Positions 1 through 7,592 of a stretch of DNA of 19,807 bases are shown one piece after another. The stretch spans positions 1 to 19,807 of the forward strand of contig NZ_ALEE01000205.1 in assembly GCF_000282995.1 (NCBI RefSeq), written 5' to 3'. The position numbers and the translations under genes were made by a program. Origin of the DNA: Melaminivora alkalimesophila. GTDB taxonomy: Bacteria; Pseudomonadota; Gammaproteobacteria; Burkholderiales; Burkholderiaceae_C. Below the pieces are notes generated by a model that saw only the letters and a list, made by a program, of their open reading frames with translations, had not been told where the DNA came from and did not search any database. The stretch's first letter is position 1, and every line of letters begins with the position of its first letter.

Positions 1-738
1 GCCGGCAGCCGCCTCTTGCAGCTGGCCGACGCCGTGCTGCCGCAGATCGAGGCGGCCGAGCGCGACGTGGCGCGGCTGGTGCAGGGCCAGGGCGGGCAGC
101 TGCGCATCGCCGTGGAGTGCCACACCTGCTTCGACTGGCTGATGCCGGCCATGGATGCCTTTCGCGCCCGCTGGCCCGAGGTGGAGCTGGACATCGTCAG
201 CGGCTTTCACGCCGACCCGGTGGGCCTGCTGCACCAGGGCCGGGCGGACGTGGCCATCGTCTCGGAGGTGGACGCGGGCGATGCGGCCGCCGTCGATCAC
301 CACCCGCTGTTCGCCTTCGAGATCCGCGCCCTGCTGGCGCACGGCCATGCGCTGCTGGCAAGGCCCTACCTGGAAGCACAGGACTTTGCCGACCAGACGC
401 TGATCACCTACCCCGTGCCCGACGAGATGCTGGACCTGGTGCGCCAGGTGCTGGAGCCCGCCGGCGTGCGCCCGCCTCGGCGCACGACCGAGCTCACCGT
501 GGCCATGCTGCAGCTGGTGGCCAGCGGCCGGGGCGTGGCGGCCCTGCCGGTGTGGGCGGTGCAGGGCTATGTGGAGCGTGGCTACGTGCAGGCCCGGCCC
601 ATCGGCGCGCACGGCCTGCGCGGCGAGCTGCACGCGGCCTGCCTGCCGCAGCTGTCGGCCAAGCCGTGGCTGCAGGACTTCGTGGCGGTGACGCGCGAGA
701 CGAGTTTCGTCACGCTCAAGGGGGTGGAGCTGTTGTAG
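1..738 (+). CDS. metR: MetR-type LysR transcriptional regulator, 3' part
   Basis: This is the C-terminal 245 residues of a LysR-family regulator. The reading frame is open to the left edge, so the N-terminal winged helix-turn-helix lies outside the window. The effector-binding domain follows MetR closely: 'LRIAVECHTCFDWLMPAMD' near visible residue 35, then 'SGFHADPVGLLHQG', and further on a 'GRGVAALPVWAVQGY' segment. MetR activates methionine biosynthesis genes such as metE and metF, with homocysteine as co-effector; this is family knowledge, and no methionine gene is visible here. The gene ends with TAG six bases before the stop of the convergent antitoxin gene. The family call is firm. The exact regulon in this organism is inference. 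Confidence 0.92.
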   Translation, partial: AGSRLLQLADAVLPQIEAAERDVARLVQGQGGQLRIAVECHTCFDWLMPAMDAFRARWPEVELDIVSGFHADPVGLLHQGRADVAIVSEVDAGDAAAVDHHPLFAFEIRALLAHGHALLARPYLEAQDFADQTLITYPVPDEMLDLVRQVLEPAGVRPPRRTTELTVAMLQLVASGRGVAALPVWAVQGYVERGYVQARPIGAHGLRGELHAACLPQLSAKPWLQDFVAVTRETSFVTLKGVELL

Positions 739-744
739 CTCCGG

Positions 745-972
745 TCATGTCCCGATGGCATCCTGCCGATCGAGCCGGTCGAGGATGGCCAGCGCCTGAG
801 CCGCGTCGGCGCCCGCCGCCAGCGTCCGAAAGCGTGCTTCCGTATCGAAGGCTGCGATCGCCTGCACGCTCAATTCTTCCATCAGCTTGTTGATGCTTAG
901 GCCTCGGCTGCGGGCCAGGGATTTCAAACGCTGCGCCGTGTCTTCGGGCAGGCGGATGGTCAGGGTGCTCAT
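745..972 (-). CDS. Ribbon-helix-helix antitoxin of a PIN toxin module
   Basis: A 75-residue protein with a short N-terminal strand ('STLTIRLPEDTAQRLKSLA') followed by two helices ('RSRGLSINKLMEELSVQAI'). This is the shape of ribbon-helix-helix (CopG/Arc/HicB-like) DNA-binding antitoxins. Residues 40-75 form an Ala/Leu/Asp-rich tail that would be the natural toxin-binding part. The start is chosen because its ATG overlaps the stop of the upstream PIN gene (ATGA), which implies translational coupling. The same frame is open further upstream, but there it lies inside the toxin gene and shows no family resemblance. Proteins of this kind normally neutralise the toxin and repress their own promoter; both roles are inferred here from fold and context. 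Confidence 0.8.
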   Translation of the reverse strand: MSTLTIRLPEDTAQRLKSLARSRGLSINKLMEELSVQAIAAFDTEARFRTLAAGADAAQALAILDRLDRQDAIGT

Positions 973-1388
973 GGCAGTTCCTCCAGGTATTGAGCGGGGG
1001 TGAGGATGCGCAGATGTGGCCATGCCAACTCGCCCCGGCGCAGGTCGCGCACGTTGTGCGTCACGACGGCTTGGGCGCCACCGGCCACCGCCAGCTCGAT
1101 CAAGTGGTTGTCGCCCTCGTCGCCCAGGTTGGGGCGCCAGCCGAAATAAACATGCACCCAGCGGCCGGCCTGCGCCAACGCAGCCAGTACCTGACTGCGC
1201 TCCTGGGCGGTGGTGGCTGGCGTCCAGACGTCGCGCCCCAGCAAATCCTCGTATTCCTGCCATAGCGCGTTACCGAACAAAGGCACGACATGGCCTTGGA
1301 GTACGCGGCGCAGCACCTGCCGCGAGGCACCCCCTCCCGAGCGCAGGGCCGAGACGAAAACATTGGTGTCCAGGACGATCTCGCGCAT
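969..1388 (-). CDS. PIN-domain toxin (COG1569-like ribonuclease)
   Basis: A 139-residue PIN-domain protein. It opens with 'MREIVLDTNVFVSALRSGG', the strand plus first acidic residue (D7) typical of 'putative toxin, PIN family' proteins. Further acidic residues in the expected places are E45/E47, D90 and D93 ('DEGDNHLIELA'), and D115 after 'VVTHNVRD'. These fit a metal-dependent RNase active site. Length and C-terminus ('LRILTPAQYLEELP') match the family. The gene is first in the transcription order and overlaps the antitoxin ATG by 4 bases. It lies 84 bases downstream of the propionate operon on the same strand, so read-through is possible. The RNA target cannot be told from sequence. A free-standing PIN nuclease is less likely given the partner. 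Confidence 0.87.
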   Translation of the reverse strand: MREIVLDTNVFVSALRSGGGASRQVLRRVLQGHVVPLFGNALWQEYEDLLGRDVWTPATTAQERSQVLAALAQAGRWVHVYFGWRPNLGDEGDNHLIELAVAGGAQAVVTHNVRDLRRGELAWPHLRILTPAQYLEELP

Positions 1389-1410
1389 GTGTCTGATGCT
1401 AGCGCATGTG
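1383..1410. repeat. Two direct repeats of GCGCATGTG at the toxin-antitoxin start
   Basis: GCGCATGTG occurs at 1383-1391, across the PIN gene start codon, and again at 1402-1410. The copies are identical and 19 bases apart start to start, close to two helical turns. Between them is a short symmetric element, ATGC-TAGC-GCAT. Ribbon-helix-helix antitoxins often bind tandem repeats at their own promoter, so this is a plausible operator, but that is inference. Confidence 0.5.
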
Positions 1411-1424
1411 CAGTCATTTCTAAA
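1396..1424 (-). promoter_or_regulatory. Weak sigma-70-like promoter of the toxin-antitoxin pair
   Basis: On the minus strand a -35-like TTTAGA (1419-1424) and a -10-like TAGCAT (1396-1401) are separated by 17 bases; each has 4 of 6 consensus bases. Transcription would begin almost at the PIN ATG, giving a leaderless or nearly leaderless message. The direct repeats lie over and beside the -10. The call is tentative. Confidence 0.3.
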
Positions 1425-1472
1425 TTTTGTCCTGCAAGCGCTGGTGGCGGATTTCGTCCAGATGGCGGCGTT

Positions 1473-2333
1473 CTAGCGGTAGCGCTGCTCCAGCGCATCC
1501 CACCCCGGCTTGCCCACCAGCCGCTGGCGCTCGGCAAACGGCGCGACCAGGGCCGGGTCTTCGCGCACCTCGCGCGTGTCCCGCAGCGTGGCCAGCACCT
1601 TTTGCATGCCGGCCAGCGCCCCTTGCAGCGCGGCGTTGGCGTACAGCACGAAGCCGTAGCCCAGCGCGCCCAGCTCATCGGCGCCCACGATGGGCGTCTT
1701 GCCGCCGATGACCATGTTCATGAGTTGCGGCGTGGCCAGGCGTTGCGGCAGGGCGCGCACTTCGGAGGCAGAGGTCACGGCCTCGACGAACAGGACGTCG
1801 GCGCCCGCCTCGGCGTAGGCTTGGGCCCGCTCCACGGCGGCGTCAAAGCCGTGGATGGCGGCGGCGTCGGTGCGCGCCATGATGAGCAGGTCGCCGTCGC
1901 GCCGGGCGTCGCAGGCGGCGCGGATCTTGCCGACCATCTCGCTTGCCTCCACCACGTCCTTGCCGCTGAAGTGGCCGCAGCGTTTGGGGCTGACCTGGTC
2001 TTCGAGCTGGATGCAGTCGGCGCCGGCGCGCTCCAGCGTGCGCACGGCGTGGTAGGTGTTCAGCGCGTTGCCAAAGCCGGTGTCGGCATCGACGATCAGC
2101 GGCAGCTCCACCGCATCGCGGATGCGCGCGGTGTGGTCGGCAATATCGGCCAGGCCCATGAAGCCCTGGTCGGGCAGGCCCAGCCACATGTTGGTCACGC
2201 CGGCGCCGGTGACGTAGATCGCCTCGAAGCCCATGTCGGCCACCACGCGGGCCGAGAGGGCGTTGAACGCGCCGGGGACGAGGACGCCGCGGCGCTGGGC
2301 CGCCAGCGCGCGCAGCTGTTGCTTGGTGTTCAT
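1473..2333 (-). CDS. Isocitrate lyase/PEP mutase family C-C lyase, methylisocitrate lyase-like
   Basis: A 286-residue alpha/beta-barrel enzyme of the isocitrate lyase/PEP mutase superfamily. The loop motif 'KRCGH' at residues 117-121 holds the catalytic Cys (C119) found in true lyases and absent from the mutases and oxaloacetate decarboxylases. Metal-site residues appear in 'VDADTGFG' (D82, D84) and 'LEDQ' (E111, D112). The N-terminus ('GAFNALSARVVADMGFEAIYVTGAGVT') resembles 2,3-dimethylmalate lyase-like members more than enterobacterial PrpB. It is the last gene of the prpC-acnD-prpF operon, 16 bases after prpF, so cleaving 2-methylisocitrate to pyruvate and succinate is the natural inferred job. 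Another 2-hydroxy-diacid substrate is possible, so no symbol is given. No strong Shine-Dalgarno is visible. Confidence 0.84.
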   Translation of the reverse strand: MNTKQQLRALAAQRRGVLVPGAFNALSARVVADMGFEAIYVTGAGVTNMWLGLPDQGFMGLADIADHTARIRDAVELPLIVDADTGFGNALNTYHAVRTLERAGADCIQLEDQVSPKRCGHFSGKDVVEASEMVGKIRAACDARRDGDLLIMARTDAAAIHGFDAAVERAQAYAEAGADVLFVEAVTSASEVRALPQRLATPQLMNMVIGGKTPIVGADELGALGYGFVLYANAALQGALAGMQKVLATLRDTREVREDPALVAPFAERQRLVGKPGWDALEQRYR

Positions 2334-2349
2334 AAGGTGTCCAGAGAAA

Positions 2350-3543
2350 TCAGAAACTGCCGGCGGGCACGCGCACCCAGCCTTCCATCAGGATGCGGGC
2401 GCTGCGGCTCATGACGGCCTTGCGGGCCTGCCACTGGCCATCGGCGCCCTGCTGCACCTCGGCGCCCACGCGCAGCGTGCCGCTGGGGTGGCCCAGGCGG
2501 ACGTGGGTGCGCGGCGAGCCGCCCGCCGCCTGGCAGACCAGCGTGCCGGGAATGGCCGCCGCGGTGGCAATCGCCACGGCGGCCGTGCCCATCATGGCGT
2601 GGTGCAGCCGGCCCATGGACAGGGCGCGCACCAGCACGTCCACGTCCTCGGCGGCGACCTGCCGGCCGCTGGACGCGGTGTAGCCGGCAGGTGGCGCGAC
2701 GAAGGCGATCTTGGGCGTGTGCTGGCGGCGCGCAGCGTCGGCGACATGGTCGATCAGGCCCATGCGCACGGCGGCGTGGGCGCGGATGGCCTCCAGCCGC
2801 GCCAGCGCCGCCGCGTCGCCGTTGATGGCCGGTTGCAGCTCGGTGCCGGTGTAGCCCAGCTCGTGCGCGTTCAGGATGGCGGTGGGGATGCCGGCGTTGA
2901 CGAAGCTGGCGGCGAAGCGGCCGATGCCGGGCACGTCGAGCACGTCCTGTGCGTTGCCGGTGGGCAGCACGGCACCGCCGCTGCCTTCCTCGTCGGGCGC
3001 GGGGTCGAGGAATTCGAGCACGATCTCGGCGGCCGGGAAGGCCACGCCGTCCAGGACAAAGTCGCCCGCCTCTTGCACCTGCCCGCCTTGCACGGGCACG
3101 TGGGCCATGATGGTCTTGGCCGTATTGGCCTGCCAGATGCGCACGGTGCAGACGCCGTCCTGCGGCAAGTGCTCCGGCGGCATCAGGCCGGCGTGCAGGG
3201 CGAAGGCGGCGGCGGCGGCCGTGAGGTTGCCGCAATTGCCCGACCAATCGACAAAGTCGTCCTCGATGGCGACCTGGCCGTAGAGATAGTCCACGTCGTG
3301 GTCGGCCCGCGTGCTGCGGCTCAGGATCACGCACTTGCTGGTGCTGGACGTGGCGCCGCCCAGGCCGTCCACCTGCTTGACGTAGGGGTCGGGGCTGCCG
3401 ATCACGCGCTGCAAGAAGCGGTCGCGCGCGCGGCCGGGCTGGTGGCAGGCGAGGGGCAGGTCTTCCAGGCGGAAGAACACGCCCTTGCTGGTGCCCCCGC
3501 GCATGTACGTGGCGGGGATGCGCAATGCAGTGTTGTTGCTCAT
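2350..3543 (-). CDS. prpF: 2-methylaconitate cis-trans isomerase PrpF
   Basis: A 397-residue protein of the PrpF family (diaminopimelate epimerase-like fold). PrpF isomerises the trans product of AcnD to cis-2-methylaconitate, which lets aconitase-type enzymes finish the 2-methylcitrate cycle. The N-terminus 'RIPATYMRGGTSKGVFF' and the segments 'DGLGGATSSTSKCVILS' and 'WSGNCGNLTAAAAAFAL' are family signatures. K70 and C104 are spaced like the functionally important Lys and Cys described for Shewanella PrpF. The start ATG follows two tandem TAA stops of the acnD frame directly and has no Shine-Dalgarno, which points to re-initiation after acnD. The order acnD-prpF is the usual pairing and supports the call strongly. 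Confidence 0.95.
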   Translation of the reverse strand: MSNNTALRIPATYMRGGTSKGVFFRLEDLPLACHQPGRARDRFLQRVIGSPDPYVKQVDGLGGATSSTSKCVILSRSTRADHDVDYLYGQVAIEDDFVDWSGNCGNLTAAAAAFALHAGLMPPEHLPQDGVCTVRIWQANTAKTIMAHVPVQGGQVQEAGDFVLDGVAFPAAEIVLEFLDPAPDEEGSGGAVLPTGNAQDVLDVPGIGRFAASFVNAGIPTAILNAHELGYTGTELQPAINGDAAALARLEAIRAHAAVRMGLIDHVADAARRQHTPKIAFVAPPAGYTASSGRQVAAEDVDVLVRALSMGRLHHAMMGTAAVAIATAAAIPGTLVCQAAGGSPRTHVRLGHPSGTLRVGAEVQQGADGQWQARKAVMSRSARILMEGWVRVPAGSF

Positions 3544-3546
3544 TTA

Positions 3547-6231
3547 TTAATAGCTGTTGGCGTTTGATGGGTGGGCGCTGGAGGCTGATTTTGTTTGAAT
3601 CTTGCGCACGGCAGAGCGTGCCAGGAAGTCCTGCGCAAAGCGTTGCAGCACGCCGCCGGCTTCATACACCGCCACCTCGTCCGCCGTGTCCAGCCGGCAG
3701 CGCACCGGCACGCGCTGCACATCGCCGTCGCGCCGGCGTACCAGCAGTTCAAGCGTGCCGCCCGCCTGCGCATCGCCCTGCACGTCGAACACCTCCGTGC
3801 CGTCCAGCCCCAGCGTGTGCCGCGTGGTGCCGGGCAGAAACTCCGCCGGCAGCACGCCCATGCCGATCAGATTGGTGCGGTGGATGCGCTCGAAGCCCTC
3901 GGCCACGACCACCTCCACGCCCGCCAACCGCACGCCCTTGGCCGCCCAGTCGCGGCTCGACCCCTGCCCGTAGTCGGCGCCGGCAATGATGATGAGTGGC
4001 TGGCGGCGCGAAAGATAAGTCTCGATGGCCTCCCACATGCGCATGACCTGGCCGTCCGGCTCGACGCGGGCGAGCGAGCCGGCGCGCACCTTGCCCGCCT
4101 CGTCACGCACCATTTCGTTCTGCAGTGTCGGGTTGGCGAAGGTGGCGCGCATGGCCGTCAGGTGGTCGCCGCGGTGCGTGGCGTAGGAGTTGAAATCCTT
4201 CTCGGGCAGGCCCATGCGCGCCAGGTATTCGCCGGCGGCGCTATCCGCCAGGATGGCGTTGGAGGGCGACAGGTGGTCGGTGGTGATGTTGTCCGGCAGG
4301 ATGGCCAGCGGGCGCAGGCCCCGCAGCGCGCGCGGGTGCGCGGCCAGGGCACCCAGGCCTTCGGTGTCCCAATAAGGCGGGCGCCGGATGTAGGTGGACT
4401 GGGGGCGCCAGGCGTATTGCGGCGCGGCGCGCCGGGCGCTGTCCTGGCGGATGGCGAACATGGGCTCGTACACCGCGCGGTAGTGCTCGGGCCGCACGGC
4501 GGCGGCCACCACGGCGTCGATTTCCTCATCGCTGGGCCACAGGTCGCGCAAGAGCACTTCGCGGCCATCGACGGTGGCCAGCGCATCGCGCTCGATGTCG
4601 AAGCGGATGGTGCCGGCCAGCGCGTAGGCCACAACCAGCGGCGGCGAGGCCAGGAAGGCCTGCTTCGCATACGGGTGGATGCGCCCGTCGAAGTTGCGGT
4701 TGCCCGAGAGCACGGCCGTGGTGTAGAGGTTGCGCTCCACGATCTCCTGCTGGATGGCGGGATCGAGCGCACCGCTCATGCCGTTGCAGGTGGTGCAGGC
4801 AAAGCCGACGATGCCAAAGCCCAGGGCTTGCAGGTCGGCGAGCAGGCCGGCTTCCTGCAAATACAGCTCCACCGCGCGCGAGCCGGGCGCCAGCGACGTC
4901 TTGACCCAGGGCTTGCGCTGCAGGCCCAGCCGCCGCGCATTGCGTGCCAGCAGCGCGGCGGCGATCACGTTGCGCGGGTTGCTGGTGTTGGTGCAGCTGG
5001 TGATGGCGGCAATGATCACGGCGCCGTCGGGCATCAGGCCCTGCGCTTCCTCGGCGCGGGCCTTGTCCAGTCCGACCGCGATGCCGCGCTCGGCCAGTTG
5101 TGCGGTGGGCAGGCGCCGGTGGGGGTTCGACGGGCCGGCCAGGTTGCGCTCGACGCTGGACAGGTCGAAATGCAAGACGCGCTCGTACTGCACCTGCGCC
5201 AGCGCATCCGCCCACAGGCCGGCGGCGCGGGCATAGGTGTCCACCAGTTGCACCTGCTGCTCATCGCGCCCGGTCAGGCGCAGGTACTCCAGCGTCTGCT
5301 CGTCGATGGCAAAGAGGGCGGCGGTGGCGCCGTATTCCGGGCACATGTTGGAGATGGTCGCGCGGTCGCCGATGGTCAGGGAGCGCGCACCGTCGCCGAA
5401 GAATTCCAGGTACGCGCCGACCACCTTGTGCTGGCGCAGGAATTCGGTCAGCGCCAGCACGATGTCGGTGGCGGTGATGCCCGGCTGTCGCCGCCCGGTC
5501 AGCCGCACGCCGACGATCTCGGGCAGGCGCATCCACGACGGGCGGCCCAGCATCACGGTCTCGGCCTCCAGCCCGCCCACGCCCACCGCGATCACGCCCA
5601 GCGCATCGACATGCGGCGTGTGGCTGTCCGTGCCCACGCAGGTGTCGGGGAAGACCACGCCATCCTGCACATAGGCCACGGGCGACATTTTTTCCAGGTT
5701 GATCTGGTGCATGATCCCGTTGCCCGCCGGGATCACATCGACATTGGCAAAAGCCTGCTGGCACCAGTCGATGAAGTGGAAACGGTCCTCGTTGCGCCGG
5801 TCCTCGATGGCGCGATTCTTGGCGAAGGCATCCGGCTCGTGCCCGCCGCACTCCACGGCCAGCGAGTGGTCCACGATCAGCTGCACCGGCACCACCGGGT
5901 TGACCTGCGCCGGGTCGCCCCCTTGCGCAGCAATCGCGTCGCGCAGGCCGGCCAGATCGACCAGCGCCGTCTGTCCCAGGATGTCGTGGCAGACCACGCG
6001 CACTGGCCACCACGGAAAGTCGGCATCGCGCCGGCGCTCGATCAGCTGGCGCAGGTAGCCATTCAGATGTGCGGCATCGGCGCGGCGCACCAGGTTTTCC
6101 GCGTGCACGCGGGCGGTGTAGGGCAGGCCGGCCCAGGCGCCCGGCGCCAGGTCTTCGACGGCGGCGCGCGCGTCGTAGTAGTGCAGGGCGGTGCCGGGCA
6201 GGGGCTTGCGGTAGGGGTTGTCGTTCATCAT
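3547..6231 (-). CDS. acnD: Fe-S 2-methylcitrate dehydratase AcnD
   Basis: An 894-residue aconitase-family enzyme that dehydrates 2-methylcitrate, acting with PrpF in place of PrpD. The three [4Fe-4S] ligands are visible: C413 in 'ITSCTNTSNP', and C479 and C482 in 'FACTTCNG'. Other aconitase signatures are 'CVGTDSHTPHVDALG', 'DNITTDHLSPSNAI' and 'GADYGQGSSRDWAAKG'. The N-terminus 'YRKPLPGTALHYYDARAAVEDL' matches AcnD rather than AcnA. The ATG at 6231 was chosen from this alignment (a second ATG follows at once); the frame stays open upstream into prpC. It begins 20 bases after prpC with no clear Shine-Dalgarno. The last 18 or so residues ('KIQTKSASSAHPSNANSY') look foreign to the family and are encoded by a palindromic repeat-like segment. 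Confidence 0.96.
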   Translation of the reverse strand: MMNDNPYRKPLPGTALHYYDARAAVEDLAPGAWAGLPYTARVHAENLVRRADAAHLNGYLRQLIERRRDADFPWWPVRVVCHDILGQTALVDLAGLRDAIAAQGGDPAQVNPVVPVQLIVDHSLAVECGGHEPDAFAKNRAIEDRRNEDRFHFIDWCQQAFANVDVIPAGNGIMHQINLEKMSPVAYVQDGVVFPDTCVGTDSHTPHVDALGVIAVGVGGLEAETVMLGRPSWMRLPEIVGVRLTGRRQPGITATDIVLALTEFLRQHKVVGAYLEFFGDGARSLTIGDRATISNMCPEYGATAALFAIDEQTLEYLRLTGRDEQQVQLVDTYARAAGLWADALAQVQYERVLHFDLSSVERNLAGPSNPHRRLPTAQLAERGIAVGLDKARAEEAQGLMPDGAVIIAAITSCTNTSNPRNVIAAALLARNARRLGLQRKPWVKTSLAPGSRAVELYLQEAGLLADLQALGFGIVGFACTTCNGMSGALDPAIQQEIVERNLYTTAVLSGNRNFDGRIHPYAKQAFLASPPLVVAYALAGTIRFDIERDALATVDGREVLLRDLWPSDEEIDAVVAAAVRPEHYRAVYEPMFAIRQDSARRAAPQYAWRPQSTYIRRPPYWDTEGLGALAAHPRALRGLRPLAILPDNITTDHLSPSNAILADSAAGEYLARMGLPEKDFNSYATHRGDHLTAMRATFANPTLQNEMVRDEAGKVRAGSLARVEPDGQVMRMWEAIETYLSRRQPLIIIAGADYGQGSSRDWAAKGVRLAGVEVVVAEGFERIHRTNLIGMGVLPAEFLPGTTRHTLGLDGTEVFDVQGDAQAGGTLELLVRRRDGDVQRVPVRCRLDTADEVAVYEAGGVLQRFAQDFLARSAVRKIQTKSASSAHPSNANSY
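3550..3592. repeat. Degenerate REP-like palindrome forming the 3' end of acnD
   Basis: An imperfect inverted repeat. The left arm at 3552-3565 starts AGCTGTTGGCG and the right arm at 3573-3586 ends GGGCGCTGGAGGCT. On the plus strand they pair over 14 positions, counting G-T wobbles, with one mismatch. The pattern AATAGCTG..GCG..GCGCTGGAGGCT..TTTT resembles an intergenic palindrome I recall as abundant in Comamonadaceae genomes; that link is from memory and unverified. It is AT-richer than its surroundings and lies inside the acnD frame, up to its stop codon. Confidence 0.5.
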
Positions 6232-6251
6232 GGGCAGAGGGCTTCGCGCGG

Positions 6252-7445
6252 TCACAGGCGTTCGTCGATCGGCACGAAGCGCTGCTTCTCCGGCCCAATG
6301 TAGTTGGCACTCGGGCGGATGATCTTGTTGTCGATGCGCTGCTCGATCACGTGCGCCGCCCAGCCGCTGGTGCGGGCGATGACGAACAGCGGCGTGAACA
6401 TGGCGGTGGGCACCTGCATCATGTGAAAGCTCACGGCGCTGAACCAGTCCAGGTTGGGGAACATGCGTTTTTCCTGCCACATGACGGCCTCCAGCCGCTC
6501 GGCGATGCCGTACATCTTCATCGAGCCGGCCTCCTCGGACAGGCGCCGCGCCACGCCCTTGATGACGACGTTGCGCGGGTCGCTCACCGTATAGACCGGG
6601 TGGCCGAAGCCGATCACCACCTCCTTGTTCTGCACGCGCCGGCGGATGTCGGCTTCCGCCTCGTCCGGGTTGTCATAGCGCTTTTGCACCTCGAACGCCA
6701 CCTCGTTGGCCCCGCCGTGCTTGGGGCCGCGCAGCGCGCCGATGGCACCGGCGATGGCCGAGTACACGTCGCTGCCCGTGCCGGCGATGACCCGCGCGGT
6801 GAAGGTGGAGGCGTTGAACTCGTGCTCGGCGTACAGGTTCAGCGAGGTGTGCATGGCGCGCACCCAGCTGCCTGGCGCTCGCGCACCGTGCAGCAGGTGC
6901 AGGAAGTGCCCGCCGATGGAATCGTCATCGGTCTCCACCTCGATGCGCCGGCCGCCGTTGCTGAAGTGCCACCAGTACAGCAGCATGGAACCCAGGCAGG
7001 CCATCAGCCGGTCGGCGATGTCGCGGCTGCCGGGCAGGCTGTGGCCGTCTTTTTCGGGCAGCGCGCAGCCCAGGGCGGATACGCCGGTGCGCATCACGTC
7101 CATCGGGTGGCTGGCGGCGGGCAGCTGCTCCAGCGCGGCCTTGACGCTCCCCGGCAGGCCGCGCAGGGCGCGCAGCTTGGCCTTGTAGGCGGCCAGTTCG
7201 GCGCGCGTGGGCAGCTTGCCGTGCACCAAGAGGTGGGCGACTTCCTCGAACTCGCACACCTCTGCGATGTCCAGGATGTCGTAGCCGCGGTAGTGCAGGT
7301 CGTTGCCGGTGCGGCCCACGGTGCACAGGGCGGTGTTGCCCGCGGCGACGCCCGACAGGGCGACGGATTTCTTCGGTTTCCAGGCAATCGGCTGAGCCGC
7401 GGTATGGGACTGCCCACTGGGGGAGGGATTCAGGACGGCACTCAT
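6252..7445 (-). CDS. prpC: 2-methylcitrate synthase PrpC
   Basis: A 397-residue citrate-synthase-family enzyme that condenses propionyl-CoA with oxaloacetate to 2-methylcitrate, the entry step of the cycle. The segment '[23 protein letters not shown]' followed by '[11 protein letters not shown]' is characteristic of PrpC rather than GltA. Catalytic residues are visible as H243 ('GPKHGGANE'), H282 ('[13 protein letters not shown]') and D333 ('FPNLDWFSA'). The start at 7445 is supported by GGAGAA nine bases upstream (7455-7460 on the complement) and by family length; the upstream open frame has no homology. The first 22 residues are a low-complexity lead-in longer than in many homologues. It is the first gene of the operon, divergent from the regulator gene across 147 bases. 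Confidence 0.97.
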   Translation of the reverse strand: MSAVLNPSPSGQSHTAAQPIAWKPKKSVALSGVAAGNTALCTVGRTGNDLHYRGYDILDIAEVCEFEEVAHLLVHGKLPTRAELAAYKAKLRALRGLPGSVKAALEQLPAASHPMDVMRTGVSALGCALPEKDGHSLPGSRDIADRLMACLGSMLLYWWHFSNGGRRIEVETDDDSIGGHFLHLLHGARAPGSWVRAMHTSLNLYAEHEFNASTFTARVIAGTGSDVYSAIAGAIGALRGPKHGGANEVAFEVQKRYDNPDEAEADIRRRVQNKEVVIGFGHPVYTVSDPRNVVIKGVARRLSEEAGSMKMYGIAERLEAVMWQEKRMFPNLDWFSAVSFHMMQVPTAMFTPLFVIARTSGWAAHVIEQRIDNKIIRPSANYIGPEKQRFVPIDERL

Positions 7446-7592
7446 GGGTTCAGGTTCTCCGGTGCAAAAAAAGGGCGGCAGGGGTTGCCGCTGTTCGCAA
7501 TCTACGCACAATGGCGTCCTGGCATAAGTCCTGAAATGGCGTGGAAAAGCGAAGCCTGCTGCGGAGTTTTGCGAATTCTGCAAATAATTCTT
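7446..7592. promoter_or_regulatory. Divergent control region between prpC and its regulator
   Basis: This 147-base interval must hold the promoters of both the prp operon and the regulator gene. It is less GC-rich than the flanking genes. It contains a near-palindrome at 7567-7584 and a 7-base half-site TTCGCAA at 7494-7500, whose reverse complement TTGCGAA is exactly the left half of that palindrome. I could not assign convincing -35/-10 pairs on either strand. Confidence 0.6.
7567..7584. promoter_or_regulatory. Candidate operator TTTTGCGAATTCTGCAAA
   Basis: TTTGC at 7568-7572 and GCAAA at 7580-7584 form perfect 5-base arms around a 7-base centre (GAATTCT). Each half, TTTGCGAA and TTCTGCAAA, resembles the TTTGCAAA core that I recall for actinobacterial RamB/PrpR sites. 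It ends eight bases before the regulator ATG, a position suited to autorepression. Binding is inferred. Confidence 0.5.

Noticed and set aside
1411..1460. A second copy of the REP-like palindrome, from CAAGCGCTGGTGGCGGATTT
   Set aside because: Only one arm bears a slight likeness to the element at 3550-3592 and no partner arm is found, so the similarity may be chance.
3595..6303. A 902-codon open frame on the plus strand, opposite acnD
   Set aside because: It mirrors acnD in very GC-rich DNA. Its translation is low in complexity, rich in His, Gly, Arg and Ala, with no family resemblance, while the minus strand holds complete aconitase motifs.
6069..7592. Upstream extension of the XRE regulator frame
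   Set aside because: It is antisense to prpC and acnD. The helix-turn-helix begins immediately after the ATG at 7593, as in relatives.
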